Shown here piece by piece: positions 57,134 through 64,000 of a DNA stretch of 64,000 nucleotides. Source of the stretch: Calonectria ilicicola (lineage: Eukaryota; Ascomycota; Sordariomycetes; Hypocreales; Nectriaceae). Each line of letters opens with the position of its first letter. Position 1 is the stretch's first letter. The notes beneath the pieces were generated by a model. The model made no database searches and was not told the DNA's origin. It saw only the letters and a list, made by a program, of their open reading frames with translations. Location: NCBI GenBank assembly GCA_020809705.1, contig CP085835.1:2790001-2854000 (forward strand), in the 5' to 3' direction. The translations under genes were made by a program, and so were the position numbers.

Positions 57134-60100
57134 AGCCTAGTGCGAGTCTTATGGTTGCAGAAAAATAGGAGGAAAAGGGGGTATTGTGCGAGGATGGATT
57201 GACAGTGTAGGTGAGTGACTCATTAATGATGATACATTTTTTACAGGGCCCAAACGAAATATTTATACCAGACACAAGCCATTTCACAGACCACTTTCAG
57301 CGCCCCGATAATCAGATCGTGAAAATAATGGACCCTGATACCCAGCTCATTCGTAGTACGGGGATGGCCGAAGAAAGTCGTATACCTTGGCATATGTCGA
57401 CGGGATGTGGGCAACGAAAGCAATCCATTCTGATTCGTGGTCAATCCCAGGCTCCGTAAATGCCCAGCAATTTGATAGGCATTATTATTTGTACACTAAC
57501 TATAACTAGAAACGCTTTGCAACGTAGATACGGTCCGTGCCGTCTTGTCCAATGCTTAAGTGTGCGAATTTGTTGAGTCTTCACCATGACGCGGGGTCTC
57601 GGAGAGCACAAGCTATCCGAGTATCAGTTATAATTCGCCAAATACCAATGATTGGCATAGTTCTTCCGTCGGAATATTAACGCACCCGCAAACTCCGACC
57701 CACTTGGCTATGTTACTAGACTTTGGCAATCCGACGTATGAAGCAAATATGGATCAAAAGAGCGCACATGGGGAGTCGAGATGGTCTGTTTCTGATTCTA
57801 GTACCTAATTAGCAAATTTAAACTTTGAGTTACAAGTCATGACCCACATTACTGCAGGAGCCTTCGTCTTGCTCAAATAGAACTATACTCACAAACACTT
57901 TCGTACATGATGAAATCTTGATAAACGGTTTCCAAAAACCTATCTACGAGAAAGAATCTGCCCCAGAGTCAATCGTTTGGAAATTCATGTCTCTAGAAAT
58001 TAATTCCGTATAAAAAGTCATCAGTTTACAGTTAACCGAGGCATTGAGCAAGCGCAAGGATCGACCCCAAGAGTGCAGACAAGGGGGCTTGTCACAAATG
58101 TGCTACACGATAAGGCCCGATTTACGGAAGAGTCTTGCAGAAAATTCGCGTCCGAACAACAGAAATCGCTTGGGATACGATCAATAAGTATTAATCATGA
58201 GAGAGACTGCGCATTCCTTATTATGCATGGGGCTAAGGACATGTGACAAGACTAAGCCCGCATCTAATATTTGATCACCGACCCAACTCCAGTCCCCAAC
58301 GAATCATTCGTTTCTTCCATTGTACATTGATTAACTTCTTGCGGTGAATAATGGCAAGCTACGCTGGGCTACAATCAACCTCTTCCAACGAGCCACGACG
58401 GACTTCATCGAGCAGTCCGAGAACCGGAGTCCGCGGATTCCAGCCTCAAATCCGTCACTTTTTTTTCGCATAAAAGGCGGACTTGATAAACAGACCCAAA
58501 AATTAGAATTTTTAAGCACAAGCTCCAGGATTGTGACCCCTGCTTGCGCCTGGAGAAGTTGTAGATTTGATCTGCTCGCGATGACTTCCATCTTGTATAG
58601 CTCGGTCCTAAAAGGCTGAGCACCACAATTCTAAACGCAAGTAAACAGTTATGTGCAGTTGTCTAATTTTCACCATCATGTACTCCCAGCTCCCTAGGCT
58701 ATCGTAAGCTGATGGCAGACCATTTCGTACTGCCTACAAAGTACGGCAGCATCCATCAATGCCACCCGACCAGTGCGATCTCTCAATGGTCAATTGATGG
58801 TGATCAAATTCGATACATGGATAGAAAAATCTTTGCGGCTTGGCAATTCCTAATATTTTGGAGTATTTCGCTTCAAAAACATGGCCTGTCACGTCTTATA
58901 CCCCAGTACGGATAATCGGCTCGGATAAGGCAAAAGGATTCGCGATTTTGAAACAGAGTTGAGTGAAAGTTGCCAAATTTGGTAACTCTTTTTTTTCGCG
59001 ATCCCCTTTAACCCACATGATGCCGGGGTAAAACCCACGCATTATTGAAAAAGTCTGGGTGGGGAAGCAGGGACTCTGGAAATTGCCGAGAAGAATCTCG
59101 CCCCATTTCTCAACTCAGGGGAGAACCAATCGCAACCTAGTGATCGACAGCGAGACGGAGCTGAACGGTGAAAGGATCTTTTTTCCCTGTTCGCATTGCG
59201 CTGTGTTGTTACTGAGTGGCCTTGGTAATGTTAAATGTATAAAATTGTGAACATGAATTGTGAAATTTCGTACCAAACTGGAAAGCTTGAAACATGGTAT
59301 GGATCCATGTTTTGCTTTTTATGCACATCTAAAAGTCCTCTGATTGGTCAGTTGCATGCTCTTCATAAATTTATGGGGTTGGGTTGAGTTAATACGAGAT
59401 ATGTCCGTTGGCACTGCGGGGCTTGTCCGTTGAGATACATACTCCTTCTTCCCTCAAACCAATAATATGGAGATGTGAATGTCACTCTCCTTCCTTCCGC
59501 AGATTGGATTGTTGGCGTGATATATTTTTCTTACCAACAAACTCATCACATGTGTCAGCATTCAGGTCTACAGATGCGGGGCAGGTGAGATGGCACCACG
59601 GTGTGTAAACCATGAACACGCCCTATAATACAAAAATGGTGAATGTGATATACGATTTGCACAATATTAAAATAAATTTAGACAGAAATCCAGAGTAATG
59701 AATTATGGTCTAATGTGAATGGATCAGTTTTATACGTGAAAAATCGACTTGAACGGTGCAAATAGAAATATCCAACTCACTACCCTATATTGACTTGTTG
59801 ACGAAGTTTTCCAACCAAAAACACCAGCTTGATCTTAAAATGTGTCTGATTGTTTCTGTGTATATTATATATCCGCCCGTGATACTGAATTTTATAATAC
59901 TAACTATATATTTGTCAATAGGGCATCTCGAGCTCTTGCTCTGTTAGTTGTTCGTCAGACAGCTCGCAACATGCTGTGCTCAGACTTACCTGATGCGGCC
60001 TTAACTTCTTAAGGTATTACGCTTAATTAAGGTACGCGAATCAGATTCCATTCAGGGCAGACAGTACTATTGGCTTTGTAGGATTATGAATCAATACATA

Positions 60101-61758
60101 ATTGAACAATTGCCCCTTGTGTTCTTGACGCTGATTCTTACGAGTCACTTTTTTCACGTCCCCTATATTCTTACAAATACTTTCTTTCGGCATGATACGA
60201 GATACACCTCTCCTGATTTGCGTCAGAATGAACACAATGCCGCGCAAGAATTTCTTTTCTATAGAAGCAAGGTTGAGAGTTTGTAGGTTCATCACGACGT
60301 GAGGTTGCCTCCTGTGGCGTATTCATCTCGGCGTGATTCCGTACAGTGCATTCACTCGAACAAGGATATTCAGGTGGTTTGACCTGCCGTTGAACTAAGT
60401 TGCAAAGTGAATACGAATCACGGGTGAGATTTCAGCCAGCTGATAATCCAAGACCATTAGCACGGTTTGACGTCTGTGGGTGTGCCGCGTCATCTGTTAT
60501 TTAAAAAATGCGGGCAGGTTGGCGCTATGAAGTGCTTAGCGCGAGAACACGGCAATAGCAGTTCCGTGACGGGGATGCCATCGGCGACTCCACAGATGTT
60601 TGATCGGCTACGTACAGCAATGGCTTTGCATTGCATTTACTGCCCACCGCCTTAATGTATGTGATCCTACTGTGCTGATTTAGATCATGCAAACCCACAA
60701 TTGTAATTTCCATCTCTTATTCCGGCTTCTATAGCATGCTGCAGTTGGCAATTATTTTTGGCTGAATTGTTACGCGTGTACAAAGTGGACCAGCGTTGGT
60801 CCGAGCAAGATCGACGATCTTAGTCCCCGACGCTTTCAGACACTGACACCGGCGGCCAGACTTGATCCTGCGTGGCGCAAGGGCCGGACAAGTTGACGTG
60901 CCTGGCAACAATTGCTTGAGGCGAACCGACGACCGCGCCCTGACACAGGCTAGCTTCAGCTCGTCGCAAACAAGTCCTGCGTTTGTGGGGAGGCCAAACA
61001 GGGCTAAGCTAATCCTGGTCACGGATGGAACTGACAGTTGGTCGAATATTTTTGGAACATGTCAATGCTGAAATGTGATGAAACAGTGGCTTTTTTTTTT
61101 CTTCCACCATGATGGGCAGACGAGATGATAGAAACACTAGAAACGACAGAAACAGAGCTCTGTATATTGTGAATTTGAATGTGTAATCTGGAACTGACCA
61201 GCCCTGGAGACACAACCAATACCAACGGATATTTTGGGCATCCTCGACAAGCTCCAATTGATCCTCTCCCCGGGCTATCGGATCTGGATCCTGATGCCGA
61301 GCGGCTTACTCGGAATATCATGGACCCACTGCCGGGGCAGATCTCCCGCATGGTCTCCCTAATTAATGGGCTGAAGTGTTGCGTATCACGCTTTCATGGC
61401 ACGATTGGGCCATGGGGACAACGGTGGCGCCGATACCACCGTCACCGTACCTGAATGCAGTCCCTGTCCCCTGAGGCTAGTCGTTGTGGGGTGGGTTTGG
61501 CTTAACAACTTCGTTTTAGATGCTTGTTTTAGATCGACACATGGGGCTGCCGTCGTTGTGAAGGCCCAGAATAGATGGCCGGCAATCGCTTCATGATTGT
61601 ATATAAACTCAACGGCGTCCACCTTCAAAGACTTTCATTCTCATCATCATTCCTTCGCTCTAACTCCATAGCCCTTTCCTATTTATCTTTTCTTCGTTTT
61701 CCTATTCTTCATCTCCTTCTCTAGCATTGATCAAATCTCTCGTTACTATTGAATCACA
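57134..61758. other. Gene-poor 4.6-kb region
   Basis: Only short frames without motifs are seen on either strand (longest about 110 codons). AT-rich with several homopolymer runs. It ends with the promoter of the Ser/Gly-rich gene. I could not recognise transposon or RNA features. Confidence 0.5.
61600..61607 (+). promoter_or_regulatory. TATA box of the Ser/Gly-repeat gene
   Basis: TATATAAA lies 152 bp before the ATG and is followed by a pyrimidine-rich stretch (ttcattctcatcatcat, ctttcc) as in 5' UTRs of strongly expressed fungal genes. The position is consistent, but not proven. Confidence 0.5.
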
Positions 61759-64000
61759 ATGCCTGTTCACAGGTCTCTCGTTTACGGCGTTGCTGCCGCC
61801 GCCTTCTATATACAAGGCGTTGCGGCCTCCCCGTGTGGCCAAGAGGGCCCTTACTCACTTCTCTCTTCTTCTGCTGGTCAGGCCGGTGCCGTCGTCCCCA
61901 CCTCTACTTCCGAGGCCTATGGTGTCCCCACCAACAAAGCTGGCGGATCTTATAGCATTCCTACTTCGGCGGTATCAGTTGTTCACGTAACCACCACAAC
62001 AGCCGTGAGTGTATACACATCTGGTGGTAGCAGCAGCGGCAGCAGCAACGGTTCCGGCTCCTATGGTTCTGGCTCTGGCTCTTCAGAGTCAGGCTCAAAC
62101 TCAGGCTCTGGTAGCGGCTCGGGATCAGGCTCCTATGGATCTGGCTCGTCTGGCTCTAGTGGTTCTAGTTCAGGATCTTCTGGATCATCAAGCTCTGGCT
62201 CTAGCTCTGGCTCATACGGCTCTGGTTCCTCCTCAGGGTCTGGTTCCTCGGGCTCGTCTGGCTCCGGTAGCCATAGTGGCTCAGGTTCTGGCTCCGGTTC
62301 TTATGGCTCGGGCTCGTCTGGTTCCGAATCCTCGGGCTCTGGCTCTTCTGGCGCAGGCTCTATTTCTGTTTCTGTCAGCCATACCATCTCCAGCTCTAGC
62401 TCCAGTTACACCAGCTCCTATGGTTCTGGATCTGGTTCAGGCTCTGGCTCTGGCTCTGGCTCTGGCTCCTCTGGTTCCTCTGGATCTGGATCTGAATCAT
62501 CAGGTTCTAGCTCAGGCCACTCAAGCTCGGGCTCAGGTTCAGGCTCTGGATCGTCAGGCTCTGAATCATCTGGCTCTGGCTCCTATGGCTCTGGCTCCTC
62601 CGGTTCCTCTGGCTCCTCTGGAGCTGGATCTGAATCATCAGGTTCTGGTTCTGGCCACTCAAGCTCGGGCTCAGGTTCAGGCTCTGGATCTTACGGCTCT
62701 GGCTCTGGGCACTCCGGCTCAGGCGCCTCTGGTGCTGTGACTGGTAGCGCGACCATTTCAAGCTCTGGATCTAGCTATACTGGCTCAGGCTCAGGCTCCC
62801 ATGGCTCTGGTTCTTCAGGTTCAGGTTCAGGCTCCGGCTCCTACGGCTCCGGCTCCTCTGGCTCCTCTGGATCTGGTTCTGAATCATCAGGCTCTGGCTC
62901 TGGGCACTCCGGCTCCGGCGCCTCTGGTTACGGCTCCTCTGGTGCTGTGACCGGTAGTGCGACTGTTTCAAGCTCCGGATCTAGCTCTACTGGCTCAGGC
63001 TCAGGCTCTCATGGCTCAGGTTCTTCAGGTTCAGGCTCCGGCTCTTATGGCTCTGGATCATCTGGATCTGGATCTGGCTCCGGTTCCTCCGGTTCCTCCG
63101 GTTCATCTGGCTCAGGCTCATCTAGCTCAGGATCCTCATCTTCTGGTAGCAGCGGCTCCGGATCAGGTTCTTATGGCTCTGGATCTTCTGGTTCTGGAGG
63201 CAACACAGGATCCGGCTCAGGCTCCTCTGGTGCTGTCTCTGCTAGCTATACCGTTTCAAGCTCTGGCTCTAGCCACACTGGCACTGGATCTAGCTCTGGC
63301 TCATCAGGTTCTGGATCTGGCTCATCTGGCTCGTCTGGATCGGGTTCTTCCGGTTCTGGTAGCAACACAGGCTCTGGCTCTGGATCCTATGGTTCAGGCT
63401 CTAACTCCGGTTCTTCTGGCTCCGGAAGTCACACCAGTTCGGGCTCTGGGTCTTCTGGTAGCAGCACAGGCTCTGGCTCTGGATCTTATGGTTCAGGCTC
63501 ATCTGGCTCAGGTTCTGGATCCTCCGGCGCTGTCACCGGTAGCCACACTGTGTCCAGCTCTGGCTCTAGCTCAACTGGCACCAGTTCGTCAGGCACTGGC
63601 AGTGGATCAGGCTCCTATGGCTCTGGATCGTCTGGTTCCGAATCCGGTAGCCACAGTGGCTCTGGCTCTGGCTCCTCTGGCCCCTCTGGCTCCTCTGGCT
63701 CTGGATCTGGATCTTCTGGCTCTGGTTCAGGCTCTTACGGCTCTGGCACTGGATCCTCTGGAGCTGTTACCGGTAGCCACACTGCCTGTAGCTCCGGTTC
63801 AAGCTCTACAGATACTGGATCTAGCAGTGGATCCGGATCCGGTTCTTACGGTTCTGGTTCCTCCTCGGGCTCAGGCTCCTCGGGCTCGTCTGGCTCTGGT
63901 AGCCACAGTGGCTCCGGCTCTGGATCTGGCTCTTCTGGCTCTAGCTCCGGTTCCTCAGGCTCTGGATCGTCAAGCTCTGGCTCTGGATCTTCCGGTGCTG
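61759..64000 (+). CDS. Secreted Ser/Gly-repeat protein, 5' part (runs off the window)
   Basis: An ATG at 61759 opens a frame that has no stop to the window end (747 codons). Residues 1-25, 'MPVHRSLVYGVAAAAFYIQG' plus 'VAASP', look like a signal peptide with cleavage near 'AAS'. Up to about residue 90 the protein is a normal-looking N-terminal domain ('SPCGQEGPYSLLSSSAGQ', then a Thr-rich part). From about 92 it is nearly all Ser and Gly, with scattered Tyr, Thr, Ala, Glu, His, e.g. 'GSGSYGSGSSGS'. A higher-order unit starts with SGAV[TS]: codons at 62728, 62938, 63226, 63523, 63757 and a sixth, cut, at 63991. The spacing is 210-297 bp. Ser-rich surfaces are usually O-mannosylated cell-wall or adhesive proteins. 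I infer an extracellular structural role; no family is recognised. The 3' end lies outside. Confidence 0.85.
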   Translation, partial: MPVHRSLVYGVAAAAFYIQGVAASPCGQEGPYSLLSSSAGQAGAVVPTSTSEAYGVPTNKAGGSYSIPTSAVSVVHVTTTTAVSVYTSGGSSSGSSNGSGSYGSGSGSSESGSNSGSGSGSGSGSYGSGSSGSSGSSSGSSGSSSSGSSSGSYGSGSSSGSGSSGSSGSGSHSGSGSGSGSYGSGSSGSESSGSGSSGAGSISVSVSHTISSSSSSYTSSYGSGSGSGSGSGSGSGSSGSSGSGSESSGSSSGHSSSGSGSGSGSSGSESSGSGSYGSGSSGSSGSSGAGSESSGSGSGHSSSGSGSGSGSYGSGSGHSGSGASGAVTGSATISSSGSSYTGSGSGSHGSGSSGSGSGSGSYGSGSSGSSGSGSESSGSGSGHSGSGASGYGSSGAVTGSATVSSSGSSSTGSGSGSHGSGSSGSGSGSYGSGSSGSGSGSGSSGSSGSSGSGSSSSGSSSSGSSGSGSGSYGSGSSGSGGNTGSGSGSSGAVSASYTVSSSGSSHTGTGSSSGSSGSGSGSSGSSGSGSSGSGSNTGSGSGSYGSGSNSGSSGSGSHTSSGSGSSGSSTGSGSGSYGSGSSGSGSGSSGAVTGSHTVSSSGSSSTGTSSSGTGSGSGSYGSGSSGSESGSHSGSGSGSSGPSGSSGSGSGSSGSGSGSYGSGTGSSGAVTGSHTACSSGSSSTDTGSSSGSGSGSYGSGSSSGSGSSGSSGSGSHSGSGSGSGSSGSSSGSSGSGSSSSGSGSSGA

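Noticed and set aside
62009..62740. Long plus-strand frame of Ala/Leu/Val/Pro-rich protein, and minus-strand Gln/Ser/Arg-rich frames (62507-62971)
   Set aside because: These are alternative-frame shadows of the Ser/Gly repeat gene. The real frame, which starts at ATG 61759 and has a signal peptide, stays open to the window end.
1..64000. CRISPR arrays, bacterial operons or Shine-Dalgarno sites
   Set aside because: The window is eukaryotic: spliced genes, fungal families, a tRNA without encoded CCA. The Ser/Gly tract is a coding repeat, not a spacer-repeat array.

Overview
The window is nuclear DNA of a filamentous ascomycete (Pezizomycotina). The evidence is protein-coding genes split by many short introns (mostly 49-65 nt, GTRNGT donors, CTRAC-like branch sites), together with HET-domain proteins, a DUF3176-type membrane protein, a copper-fist regulator, a PA14-containing GH3 beta-glucosidase and a fungal-type FAD monooxygenase. 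I cannot name the species; Leotiomycetes or Sordariomycetes are guesses. All exon structures were derived by hand from frame, splice signals and family conservation.

Layout. 0-6 kb: a small SnoaL/NTF2-like protein, a HET gene broken by three lesions, a MITE-like inverted-repeat element, and a GMC oxidoreductase. 7.7-13.5 kb: a Cys-rich, Ser-rich tail-anchored-looking protein, a GRF-type zinc-finger-like protein, and a DUR3-type urea/solute symporter whose upstream region carries six GATAAG sites. 14-20 kb: a secreted GH3 beta-glucosidase and a secreted S33 (TAP-like) peptidase in seven exons. 20-25.8 kb is gene-poor, with a degenerate direct repeat and coding-like debris. 25.8-27 kb: a multi-pass UPF0658-type Golgi membrane protein. 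28-34 kb: two HET proteins and a MADS-box-like protein, possibly a self/non-self recognition patch. 35.5-43 kb: a DUF3176 protein, a copper-fist transcription factor, an epoxide hydrolase and an uncharacterised acidic protein. 43.7-47 kb: a gene resembling the retroelement pol-protease region, with a stop, and a frameshifted single-pass Ser-rich membrane protein. 48.5-57.1 kb: a copper amine oxidase, a cytochrome P450, tRNA-Asp(GTC), and an FAD monooxygenase fused to a multi-pass membrane domain. This last group could be a small oxidative secondary-metabolism locus. The right edge holds the 5' 2.2 kb of a secreted Ser/Gly-repeat protein whose frame stays open to the window end.

A recurrent theme is genes that are intact except for one to three small lesions (HET at 1 kb, HET at 30 kb, pol-like gene at 44 kb, membrane protein at 46 kb). 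They are either young pseudogenes, as expected for rapidly evolving recognition and surface genes, or assembly indel/base errors; the sequence alone cannot decide.
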